Shown: piece by piece, positions 1-6,580 of the stretch
How the letters are laid out: every line of letters starts with the position of its first letter
Numbering within the stretch: position 1 is the first letter of the stretch
DNA from: an uncultured Oscillospiraceae bacterium
GTDB lineage: Bacteria; Bacillota; Clostridia; Oscillospirales; Oscillospiraceae
Direction: 5' to 3'
Assembly (NCBI GenBank): GCA_910584285.1
Contig: CAJTYK010000044.1
Span: 1 to 17,270 of the forward strand
DNA length: 17,270 nucleotides
Notes under the pieces: model-generated
Database searches by the model: none
What the model saw: only the letters and a program-made list of their open reading frames with translations
What the model was told of the DNA's origin: nothing
Position numbers and translations under genes: made by a program

Positions 1-66
1 TGCGGCTGCCGGTTCCTTTTCTCCCTTGCTGGTATGTCCCTATTTGACGCTTACTGATAGCAATTT

Positions 67-104
67 TTCACGGCCCTCGGATTTTGCCACCCGAGGGCCG
101 TGAA
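67..104. other. Perfect 14-bp inverted repeat (hairpin)
   Basis: Arms 67-80 and 91-104 are perfectly complementary (TTCACGGCCCTCGG on the left) around a 10-base loop. On the minus strand it lies 53 bases beyond the tRNA 3' end, so it could end or protect that transcript. Neither strand has a run of T after the stem (AAAAATTGC on the minus side, GGCGTTG on the plus side), so it is not a standard intrinsic terminator. The rest of 1-157 shows no gene that I can support. Confidence 0.6.
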
Positions 105-157
105 GGCGTTGAAAACACTGGCTTGACGGGCAAGATAGCATTTTCACCCTATTAAGT

Positions 158-234
158 TGGTACGCCCGAAGGGACTCGAACCCCCAACATTCAGAACCGG
201 AATCTGACGCTCTATCCAATTGAACTACGGGCGC
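158..234 (-). tRNA. tRNA-Arg (anticodon CCG)
   Basis: The minus strand folds as a full cloverleaf of 77 bases with an encoded CCA end (158-160). The acceptor stem is GCGCCCG/CGGGCGT, closed by a G-U first pair. The D stem is GTTC/GAGC. The anticodon stem is TCAGA/TCTGA with loop TTCCGGT, giving anticodon CCG, which reads the arginine codon CGG. The T arm has the TTCGAGT loop. The gene starts 46 bases after the argS stop codon on the same strand, with no clear promoter between, so it may be cotranscribed with arginyl-tRNA synthetase, the enzyme that charges it. Confidence 0.95.
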
Positions 235-241
235 GTATCAC

Positions 242-268
242 GGGCGGCCCGCCGCAGGCGGGCCGCCC
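242..268 (-). other. GC-rich hairpin between argS and tRNA-Arg
   Basis: Arms 242-253 and 257-268 form a perfect 12-bp G/C stem (GGGCGGCCCGCC) with a 3-base loop. In the minus direction it starts 12 bases after the argS stop and ends 7 bases before the mature 5' end of the tRNA. It is followed by GTGATAC rather than T residues, so it is a poor intrinsic terminator. It may instead stabilise the argS 3' end or guide processing of a joint argS-tRNA transcript. Confidence 0.55.
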
Positions 269-280
269 CCTTATTCACTT

Positions 281-1939
281 TTACATGGATTCCGGCGCGG
301 ACACGCCCAGCAAATCCAACGCGTTGCGTAGGGTCACCTGGAGGGCCTTCACCAGCCCCAGGCGCTGGTTGGTCAGCTCGGGATCCTCCGGATTATTCAC
401 CCGGGTGCTGTTGTAATAGCTATGGTACAGCTTCACCAGCGACAGGATATAGTCCGCCACAATGTTGGGCTTACGCACCCGGGCGGCCTTGGCCACCAGA
501 CCGGGGAACTCCCCCATCATTTTCAGCAGTAGAAGCTCCTTCTCGTCGGTGAGCCGGTCATAGCTGTCCTCCCGGTGGAAGTCAGGGATCTCCTCGTTCT
601 TCAAGATGGAACACATCCGGGAATAGGCGTACTGGGCATAATACACCGGGTTGTCGTTGTCCCGGGCGGCGGCCTGTTTCATATCAAAGTCCATCTGAGA
701 GGAGATGTCCTTAGATACGAAGAACCACCTGGCGGCGTCCACGCCCACATCCTCGCACAACTCCCGCAGGGTAATGGCGTTGCCGGTGCGCTTGGACATC
801 TTGACCTCCGCACCATCCTCCACCATCCGCACCATCTGGATCAGATCCACCGACAGCGTCCCCTTGGGATAGCCCAGGGCGCTGAGGGCGGCCTGCATCC
901 GGGTGACATAGGAATGGTGATCCGCGCCCCACAGGTTCACCAAGGTGGTATAGCCCCGCTCCACCTTGTACACATGGTTGGCCACATCCGGGGTGAGGTA
1001 GGACAGCGTGCCGTCGCTCTTGCGCAGCACCCGATCCTTCTCGTCGCCGTAGTCCGTGGTCTTGAGCCACAGGGCCCCGTCCTTCTCGTAGATCAGGCCC
1101 ATCTCGTCCATCCGCTTGAGGCAGGCGTTGATCCGCTCCATGTTGTTCTCATAGAAGAACGTCTCATGGATCCAGGACTGCATATGCACCCGGTAGAGCT
1201 CCAGATCCTTCTCAATCTTCTTCAGCTCCCGGGTCTTGCCCTCCAGCATGAAGTACTCCAGCCGCTCCTTGGGATCGGCGGTGAGCCACTTGTCACCGTC
1301 CTGCTCCGCGATATCCTTGGCGATCTGCTTCACGTCGTCGGCGTGGTAACCGTTGTCAGGCAAGGGATATTCCTTGCCAAAGTGCTCAAAATACCGGGAA
1401 ACCAAGGATTCACCCAGCATGACGATCTGGTTGCCGGCGTCGTTTACATAGAACTCCCGCAGCACATCGTAGCCGCTCTTTTCCAGCAGGCGGCAGATGG
1501 CGTCGCCCCAGGCGGCACCACGGGCATGGCCGCAGTGCAGATCGCCGGTGGGATTGGCAGACACCCACTCCACCAGGATATGCACATCCTTGCCGGAATC
1601 GTTCTTGCCAAAGTCATCCCCGGCGTCCAGCACCTGGTTGATCAAGGCGGTCAGCGCGCCGCTGCGCAGCTTGAAATTGATGAAGCCGGGCTTGGCCACG
1701 GTGACGGACTCCGCCTCGGGCAACAGCTCCTGAAGCTTCTCTGCCAGGGGCTGGGCAATGTCCATGGGGCTCTTGTGCAGCGTCTTGGCCAGCTTCATGG
1801 CCGCGCCGGTGGCGTAGTCCCCCAGCTTGGTATCCCGGGGCACCTCCACTGTCAACAGGTTGTCCTCGGGCTCCAGTCCATAGACCTGGTGGACGGCCTC
1901 CTTGACGGCCTGGAAAATTTTCTGTTCAAAATCATTCAT
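281..1939 (-). CDS. argS: Arginyl-tRNA synthetase
   Basis: Class I arginyl-tRNA synthetase of 552 residues, the usual size. It attaches arginine to tRNA-Arg using ATP in the cytoplasm. The N-terminal additional domain (about 1-110) contains the PGFINFKL segment. The HIGH signature is present as HCGH (135-138) after SANPTGDL, and the KMSKR loop is at 380-384. The C-terminal helical part (about 430-552) fits the DALR anticodon-binding domain. The ATG at 1939 is preferred over an upstream in-frame start because GGAGG lies about 11 bases before it and the protein then starts at the normal point (MNDFEQKIF). It follows argR by 16 bases, making an argR-argS operon, and is followed by tRNA-Arg(CCG). 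Confidence 0.97.
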   Translation of the reverse strand: MNDFEQKIFQAVKEAVHQVYGLEPEDNLLTVEVPRDTKLGDYATGAAMKLAKTLHKSPMDIAQPLAEKLQELLPEAESVTVAKPGFINFKLRSGALTALINQVLDAGDDFGKNDSGKDVHILVEWVSANPTGDLHCGHARGAAWGDAICRLLEKSGYDVLREFYVNDAGNQIVMLGESLVSRYFEHFGKEYPLPDNGYHADDVKQIAKDIAEQDGDKWLTADPKERLEYFMLEGKTRELKKIEKDLELYRVHMQSWIHETFFYENNMERINACLKRMDEMGLIYEKDGALWLKTTDYGDEKDRVLRKSDGTLSYLTPDVANHVYKVERGYTTLVNLWGADHHSYVTRMQAALSALGYPKGTLSVDLIQMVRMVEDGAEVKMSKRTGNAITLRELCEDVGVDAARWFFVSKDISSQMDFDMKQAAARDNDNPVYYAQYAYSRMCSILKNEEIPDFHREDSYDRLTDEKELLLLKMMGEFPGLVAKAARVRKPNIVADYILSLVKLYHSYYNSTRVNNPEDPELTNQRLGLVKALQVTLRNALDLLGVSAPESM

Positions 1940-1955
1940 GATGCCTTGACCTCCA

Positions 1956-2426
1956 TCACGGCAGGGTGTGCTTCCCCTCCAGCAGCTCCTGGAGGCGGGC
2001 CAGCAGCTCCCCCGCCGCGTCATTATCCTTCATCACCAGCAAAATGGTGTCGTTTCCGGCAAGACTTCCCACCAGCCCCGGCAGCTCTGACTTGTCCACA
2101 TAGGAGCCCACCGCGTTGGCCAGCCCGGGCAGCGTTCGGATCACGATGATGTTCTGGGCAGCCTGGGCCGACACCGCGCCCATCCGGGTGATGTTCATCA
2201 GCCGCCGCAGATCGTCGTCCTCCATGGACAGGGGGTTGACACTGTAGCGGATCAGGCCGTTGGGCTCGGCCTGCTTTACCAGCCCCAGGGCGTGAAGATC
2301 CCTGGACAGGGTGGCCTGAGTGCAGTGCACCCCGTTCTCCTCCAAAAGCGCCTGGAGCTGCTGTTGCGTCTCCACCGGCTGCCTGGAGATCAGTTCCAGG
2401 ATCAGCTTTTGCCGGTTTTTTTTCAT
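1956..2426 (-). CDS. argR: Arginine repressor ArgR
   Basis: Arginine-sensing transcription factor of 156 residues. The N-terminal winged helix (about 1-65) carries the recognition segment QATLSRDL (37-44). The C-terminal oligomerisation and arginine-binding domain (about 85-156) includes GSLAGNDT (120-127), the counterpart of the usual GTIAGDDT loop whose acidic pair contacts arginine. Here the first Asp is Asn125 while Asp126 is kept. Family members form hexamers that bind AT-rich ARG boxes and control arginine synthesis and breakdown. It is the first gene before argS and lies directly downstream of the AraC-type regulator. The ATG at 2426 has only a modest ribosome site (GGAAGCAGG). A TATAAT box and a palindrome upstream suggest its own promoter with autoregulation. 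Confidence 0.95.
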   Translation of the reverse strand: MKKNRQKLILELISRQPVETQQQLQALLEENGVHCTQATLSRDLHALGLVKQAEPNGLIRYSVNPLSMEDDDLRRLMNITRMGAVSAQAAQNIIVIRTLPGLANAVGSYVDKSELPGLVGSLAGNDTILLVMKDNDAAGELLARLQELLEGKHTLP

Positions 2427-2472
2427 GAGCCTGCTTCCAACCCTTCTCAGTTGCCCGTGAAAGGAGCGTATA

Positions 2473-2486
2473 TCTCATAAATGAGA
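2473..2486. promoter_or_regulatory. Operator-like palindrome at argR start point
   Basis: TCTCAT-AA-ATGAGA is an inverted repeat with 6-base arms. It lies just downstream of the TATAAT at 2489-2494, so it would overlap the expected argR transcription start near 2482. It does not match the textbook TGAAT-N4-ATTCA ARG box well. An ArgR autoregulatory site is therefore only an inference. Confidence 0.35.
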
Positions 2487-2488
2487 GA

Positions 2489-2550
2489 ATTATATGCCAG
2501 CTACAACCGGCACGCTATACGCTTCACCGGGTTTTTCTTGTATATTCTTG
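2489..2550 (-). promoter_or_regulatory. Predicted argR promoter P1 with upstream box
   Basis: The -10 is TATAAT (2489-2494). After a 17-base spacer comes the 10-mer CGTATAGCGT (2512-2521), whose -35 part TAGCGT is a poor match to TTGACA. Fourteen bases beyond that hexamer is CAAGAATATACAAGAAAAA (2532-2550), which contains a direct repeat CAAGAA-TATA-CAAGAA with a 10-base period. The same 19-mer occurs upstream of pyrB at the same distance from its -10. The weak -35 and the conserved box near -60 suggest dependence on an activator. Confidence 0.5.
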
Positions 2551-2569
2551 CACATTTTTGCATGGGCGC

Positions 2570-2625
2570 CAGCCGCCGCGCTTCCGGGGCCTGCTATCCG
2601 GGGCACCGCCCTGGGCAGGCGGCTG
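2570..2625 (-). other. GC-rich foldable stretch between the two argR promoters
   Basis: Within the 304-base gap 2427-2730, which holds no gene, the arms CAGCCGCC (2618-2625) and GGCGGCTG (2570-2577), read on the minus strand, can form an 8-bp closing stem around smaller GC-rich hairpins. It would lie in the transcript of promoter P2, upstream of P1. It contrasts with the AT-rich flanks. No known RNA family is recognised. Confidence 0.25.
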
Positions 2626-2640
2626 TGGAAAAACGGAGCT

Positions 2641-2695
2641 ATTATATCCCCTCTGTTTCAGAGACGCTATACGTTGCTTCTGAATATTTTGTATA
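2641..2695 (-). promoter_or_regulatory. Predicted second promoter P2 upstream of argR
   Basis: TATAAT (2641-2646) is separated by exactly 17 bases from CGTATAGCGT (2664-2673), the same 10-mer at the same spacing as in P1. TATACAA (2689-2695) lies 42 bases upstream of the -10, against 43 in P1. It could start a longer argR-argS transcript with a roughly 210-base leader, beginning just after the stop codon of the AraC-type gene. Confidence 0.45.
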
Positions 2696-2730
2696 ATCTC
2701 GTATATTTTTTCAGGTTTTCCCTGCTTCAT

Positions 2731-4020
2731 TCACTTTTTATTCCGTCCGGTCTCGCTCCCATCCGGCTTCTGGAGGGTGATCCGGCTGCGAAATTCCGTG
2801 GGGGTCATTCCTTTAAACTTCAGGAAATTGGTGTTGAAGGTCTTGATGTTGCTGTACCCCACCTCGAAGGCCACGTCAATGACATAATACTCCGTGGAGG
2901 CCAGCAGCTCACAGGCCCGGTTCACCCGCACAAAATTCAGCAGCGTCTCAAAATTCATGTCGGAGTGGTATAGCATCAGCCGGTTCATCTCCGCCACGGA
3001 GATGCCGAATCGGGAGGCCACCTGTCCGGCGGTGAGCTTTTCGGTGGTGTAGTTTTTGTAGATATAGTCGGTGATCTGGTAGGCCACATCCTTGTTGGTG
3101 CGGTTGAACTTAGTCTTGGATTTGGCGTAGATCTTGCGGAACTTGATGGGGGCCACCCCCACCTGGGCCACAAAATGCTTGGAGAGGTGGGACGCGTCCA
3201 CAAACCCGGTGAGGGTGGCGATGGCGTCCAAGGTCAAATCGGTATAGATCAGGTAATCGGAGACCTTTTCAATGCGGATGCTGGATAGCAGCTTGGAGAA
3301 GGTGGTGCCGGTGGTCTCCGCAATCCGCTTGGACAGGGTGGACTCGGAGATAAAGAAGGCCCCCGCCACACTGGCCAAGGTGAGCCGTTCCGCAGAGTGG
3401 GCATAGAGGTAGCTGAGGATGGACCGCTCCGCGGCGATGTCCTTCTCATAGTCCTTCTCTCCCCGGGTGGCCATGACATACCGCCGGTAGAGGATCATCA
3501 GCTCGATGATTTTATTGGTGACATAGAGTTGGGACAGGGGCCGCTCCTGGGGGGGATTGGCCCGGGTGGACTCCACCCCCAGCTCCGTTCGGAGCTGCTC
3601 GGCCAGATTGTCGATGCAGGCCGCCTGCACCGAGTCCAGATACACCACCGGCTCCATAGACAGGAAGCGCAGCAGCTCAGAGCTGTCCTCCTCCATGCCG
3701 GCGATGCCCTTCAGCATAGAGTTGATGTAATGGTAGTCGTACACAATGAGCATCAGCTGCAGGGTCTGCTCCACCCGGGTGATCTCGGTGATGCCCCAGG
3801 GGGTGACGGCAATCAGCATATCCGGCTTGATGTCATAGGGCTCGCCGCCGATCTCAATGACGCCCCGGCCCCGCTTGATGTAGATAAACCGGGCGGACTG
3901 GTGGATCAGGGGCCTGGTGGGGGCCTGAATGGCCTCGTAGTCAAAGGAGCAGATGGCGGCGGGGTCGCTGGATGCGGACAGGTTGTCCTGCAATGCCGCA
4001 GGTCGGTTCAAACGGATCAC
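2731..4020 (-). CDS. AraC-family regulator with two tandem DNA-binding domains
   Basis: Transcription regulator of about 429 residues. The N-terminal part (about 30-120) looks like an AraC cupin sensor (FIYIKRGRGVIEIGGEPY segment). It is followed not by one but by two AraC-type double helix-turn-helix domains, at about 199-297 (LTLASVAGAFFISESTLSKR, later PIKFRKIY) and 313-414 (LTAGQVASRFGISVAEMNR, later MTPTEFRSRI). Usual family members have one such domain and about 280-300 residues. It is the last gene after arcA-arcB-arcC-carrier on the same strand, so it may control that pathway, but its ligand is unknown. The GTG at 4020 is preferred because AAAGG lies 6 bases before it. A GTG at 4047 would add nine residues but has no ribosome site. 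Confidence 0.85.
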   Translation of the reverse strand: MIRLNRPAALQDNLSASSDPAAICSFDYEAIQAPTRPLIHQSARFIYIKRGRGVIEIGGEPYDIKPDMLIAVTPWGITEITRVEQTLQLMLIVYDYHYINSMLKGIAGMEEDSSELLRFLSMEPVVYLDSVQAACIDNLAEQLRTELGVESTRANPPQERPLSQLYVTNKIIELMILYRRYVMATRGEKDYEKDIAAERSILSYLYAHSAERLTLASVAGAFFISESTLSKRIAETTGTTFSKLLSSIRIEKVSDYLIYTDLTLDAIATLTGFVDASHLSKHFVAQVGVAPIKFRKIYAKSKTKFNRTNKDVAYQITDYIYKNYTTEKLTAGQVASRFGISVAEMNRLMLYHSDMNFETLLNFVRVNRACELLASTEYYVIDVAFEVGYSNIKTFNTNFLKFKGMTPTEFRSRITLQKPDGSETGRNKK

Positions 4021-4061
4021 CTTCAGCCTTTCTCTGGTCAAGCACACGGACGCAGGAAAGC

Positions 4062-4092
4062 CCGGCCGTATGCGACGGGCACATACGGCCGG
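4062..4092 (-). other. Hairpin between carrier gene and araC-type gene
   Basis: CCGGCCGTATG (4062-4072) and CATACGGCCGG (4082-4092) form a perfect 11-bp stem with a 9-base loop. In the minus direction it is followed by GCTTTCCTG, a very weak T tract. It may reduce readthrough from the arc genes into the regulator or protect the mRNA end. It is not a convincing full terminator. Confidence 0.5.
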
Positions 4093-4132
4093 CTCTCCTG
4101 TTTTGGGACAAAAGCGCTGCGAAACGGTTGGG

Positions 4133-5599
4133 TCAGCTCAGCACGAGCATGGCCACAGTGAGCACCACGGCGGAGAACACCGCGATGATGGCCAGCAGCT
4201 TGGCAGCCCACTTCACCCAGGTATCCCAGGGGATCCGGGCCAGGGCCAGGCCGCCCATGATGAAGCCACAGGTGGGGGTGAACAGGTTCACGAAGCCGTT
4301 GGCGGCCACGTTGATCATAATAGAGGTCTCCACAGACCAGCCCATGCCCGCCACAATGGGGGACACGATGGGGGCGGACAGACTGGCCAGGCCGGAGGAG
4401 GACGGCACCAGGAAGCTCAGCCCCACATGGAGCAGGTAATCCAGGAAGCCGAACACGGGGGCGGGCAGGCCGGAGGCGGTCAGCGCGGTGATGGACGCCT
4501 CCACCAGCCAGGTGCCCAGGCCGGTGCTGCTCATGATCACGGTGGTGGCGCGGGCCAGGGCGATGACCAGGTTGACGGAGATCATGTCGGTGAAGCCGTT
4601 GATCACGCAGGGCATGAACTGCTTCTTGTCGTCCAGGCCGATGAAGCCCATGACGAAGCCCATCAGCAGGAACCAGGTGGCCGCGTCATCGAACCACCAC
4701 CAGCCGAAGGGATTGCCCGTCAGGAAGCTGGTGAAGCCGAACGCGTTGAAGACGCCCTCATTCAGATCCTCCCAGGGGATGAAGCCCAGGATCTGCACCA
4801 CGAAGGACAGGGCGAACACGATCAGCACCGCCTTCTGCTTGCCGGTGAGCCGCACGGTGTCGTCGATCTCGGTGGAGGTGCCATAGGCCTCGGTGCACTC
4901 CTTGATCTGCTCGGAGGTAAAGATGGAGCCCTTGCCGTTCTTCACCTTCTTGGCGTAGGCGGTGACAAACAGGCCGGAGAGGATGAAGGTGCCGATCCAC
5001 AGGATGATGGCCAGCACATAGACCGTACCCATGTTTACCGGCACGCCGCTGTCAACCGCCGCGGAGACGGCGGCGCCAGTGGCGAAGGGGTTGATGGTGG
5101 AGCCCAGCACGCCTGTGCCGGCGCCCAACAGGACGGTGGCCGCGCCCACCAGCGGGTCAAAGCCCGCGGCCACCATGGTTGCCGCCAGGAGGATATAGAA
5201 GCCCACGGTCTCCTCGCCCATGCCGTAGGTGGTGCCGCCGATGGAGAACAGGAACATCAGAATCCAGACCAGCACCAGCTCTTTGCCTTTGAGCTTTTTC
5301 ACCAGCACATGGATGCCGGTCTCCAGCGCCCCGGTGGCGTTGAGGATGGACAGGAAAATGCCCAGGCAGAACACGAAGCCGATCACGTCGCCGGCGTCAT
5401 GCCAGCCGGCGATGGGGGCCATCAGGATGTCGCTGAGGGACGCGCCCTCCACCGCCATCTCCACGGCCTCGCCGGTCTCCTCGTCAAAGCCGGTGTAGGT
5501 CTGGCCGTTGGCGAGCCAGGTGACGATGGACACGGCCAGCAGGACTACCAGAAGAATTACAAATGTGTTTAGCGAGCGTTTCTTTTTCTTCTCCGCCAT
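4133..5599 (-). CDS. YfcC-family membrane carrier, probable arginine/ornithine exchanger
   Basis: Integral membrane protein of 488 residues in the YfcC / DcuC-like family. It has about a dozen hydrophobic segments, beginning with one at residues 11-30 after a basic MAEKKKKRS start. Small-residue-rich motifs typical of the fold are visible: GGTTYGMGEETVGFY, GAGTGVLGSTINPFATG, and near the C-terminus FLVPSSSGLASLS and NLFTPTCGF. It starts 38 bases after arcC with AAGGAGAG in front of the ATG. In arginine deiminase operons this slot is held by the arginine/ornithine antiporter, often of the APC family (ArcD) but in some Firmicutes a YfcC-type protein. The substrate is therefore inferred from context and not proven by the sequence. 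Confidence 0.9.
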   Translation of the reverse strand: MAEKKKKRSLNTFVILLVVLLAVSIVTWLANGQTYTGFDEETGEAVEMAVEGASLSDILMAPIAGWHDAGDVIGFVFCLGIFLSILNATGALETGIHVLVKKLKGKELVLVWILMFLFSIGGTTYGMGEETVGFYILLAATMVAAGFDPLVGAATVLLGAGTGVLGSTINPFATGAAVSAAVDSGVPVNMGTVYVLAIILWIGTFILSGLFVTAYAKKVKNGKGSIFTSEQIKECTEAYGTSTEIDDTVRLTGKQKAVLIVFALSFVVQILGFIPWEDLNEGVFNAFGFTSFLTGNPFGWWWFDDAATWFLLMGFVMGFIGLDDKKQFMPCVINGFTDMISVNLVIALARATTVIMSSTGLGTWLVEASITALTASGLPAPVFGFLDYLLHVGLSFLVPSSSGLASLSAPIVSPIVAGMGWSVETSIMINVAANGFVNLFTPTCGFIMGGLALARIPWDTWVKWAAKLLAIIAVFSAVVLTVAMLVLS

Positions 5600-5637
5600 G
5601 ACAATCTCTCCTTCTTAAATATTATAGTCGTTTCCGC

Positions 5638-6576
5638 TTACTTTTCAACCACCGTTCCCGTTTTTCCGTCCAGCGCCTCCGCCGCCCGGGACAGGGAGGT
5701 GATGAGGGCGGTGCCGCCGTTGGCGCTGTGTTTCACAAATTCCATGCAGGACTGCACCTTGGGCAGCATACTGCCGGGGGCGAACTGGCCCTGCTTGATA
5801 TACTCCTCCGCCTCGGCCAGGGTCATGGAGGCCAGCTCCCGCTGATCGGGCTTGTTGAAGTTGACGCACACACGGTCTACTGCCGTGAGGATGATGAGCT
5901 GATCCGCCTTCACGTCCCGAGCCAGCAGGGCGCTGGCCCGATCCTTGTCGATGACGGCAGCCACGCCGCGCAAGCCCTTGTCGGTCTCGACGACGGGGAT
6001 GCCGCCGCCGCCCACAGTGATGACGATGTTGCCGGCGGCCACCAGCTGATCCACCACCTCCAGCTCCACAATGCGCTGGGGGATGGGGGAGGGAACCACA
6101 CGGCGGTAGCCCCGGCCGGCGTCCTCCACGAAGGTGAAGCCCTTTTCCGCCGCGATGGCGTCGGCCTCCTCCTTGGTGTAGAAGCTGCCCACGGGCTTGG
6201 TGGGCTTTTGGAAGCCGGGGTCGGACTCGTCCACCACCACCTGGGTCACCACGGTGGCGCAGGCCTTCTTGATGCCCCGGGCCTTCAGCTCGTCCTGGAT
6301 GGCCTGCTGGAGGTGATAGCCAATATAGCCCTGGGTCATGGCCCCGCACTCAGGGAAGGGCATATAGGGGGTGTTGCCGCCCTTGTTGGCGGAGAACTCC
6401 ATGGCCAGGTTGATCATACCCACCTGGGGGCCGTTGCCGTGACCGATGATGACCTCGCAGCCCTTTTCCACCAGGTCTACGATGGGCTTGGCGGTGCCCT
6501 TCACCAGCTCCAGCTGCTCCTCAGGGGAATTGCCCAGGGCGTTTCCGCCCAGGGCCACTACAATCCGCTTCCCCAT
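5638..6576 (-). CDS. arcC: Carbamate kinase
   Basis: 312 residues, the usual length. It makes ATP from carbamoyl phosphate and ADP, the energy-yielding last step of the arginine deiminase pathway, in the cytoplasm. Amino acid kinase family features are clear: VALGGNAL near the N-terminus (7-14), GHGNGPQVG (45-53), the PTKPVGSFYTKEEA segment, VGGGGIPVV, VIDKD(R)ASALLA, TAVDRVCVNF, GSMLPKVQ and the C-terminal GTALITSL. It begins only 4 bases after the stop of the ornithine carbamoyltransferase gene with little ribosome site of its own (TAAGG very close to the ATG), so translation is probably coupled to that gene. Confidence 0.97.
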   Translation of the reverse strand: MGKRIVVALGGNALGNSPEEQLELVKGTAKPIVDLVEKGCEVIIGHGNGPQVGMINLAMEFSANKGGNTPYMPFPECGAMTQGYIGYHLQQAIQDELKARGIKKACATVVTQVVVDESDPGFQKPTKPVGSFYTKEEADAIAAEKGFTFVEDAGRGYRRVVPSPIPQRIVELEVVDQLVAAGNIVITVGGGGIPVVETDKGLRGVAAVIDKDRASALLARDVKADQLIILTAVDRVCVNFNKPDQRELASMTLAEAEEYIKQGQFAPGSMLPKVQSCMEFVKHSANGGTALITSLSRAAEALDGKTGTVVEK

Positions 6577-6580
6577 GGCC

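Noticed and set aside
1..157. Start of an integrated element at the tRNA-Arg 3' end
   Set aside because: Only 157 bases are visible. They hold no integrase coding sequence and no second copy of the tRNA end.
575..2149. Long open frame on the plus strand opposite argS
   Set aside because: It is rich in His, Gly and Leu with no family resemblance. The opposite strand carries an unmistakable arginyl-tRNA synthetase, so this is a GC-driven shadow.
2535..2552. Classical ARG box at the shared 19-base element
   Set aside because: ARG boxes are inverted repeats like TGAAT-N4-ATTCA. This element is a direct repeat and only one half matches loosely.
3953..5572. 539-codon open frame on the plus strand opposite the carrier gene
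   Set aside because: Low-complexity His/Gly/Gln composition mirrors the codon bias of the real membrane protein on the minus strand.
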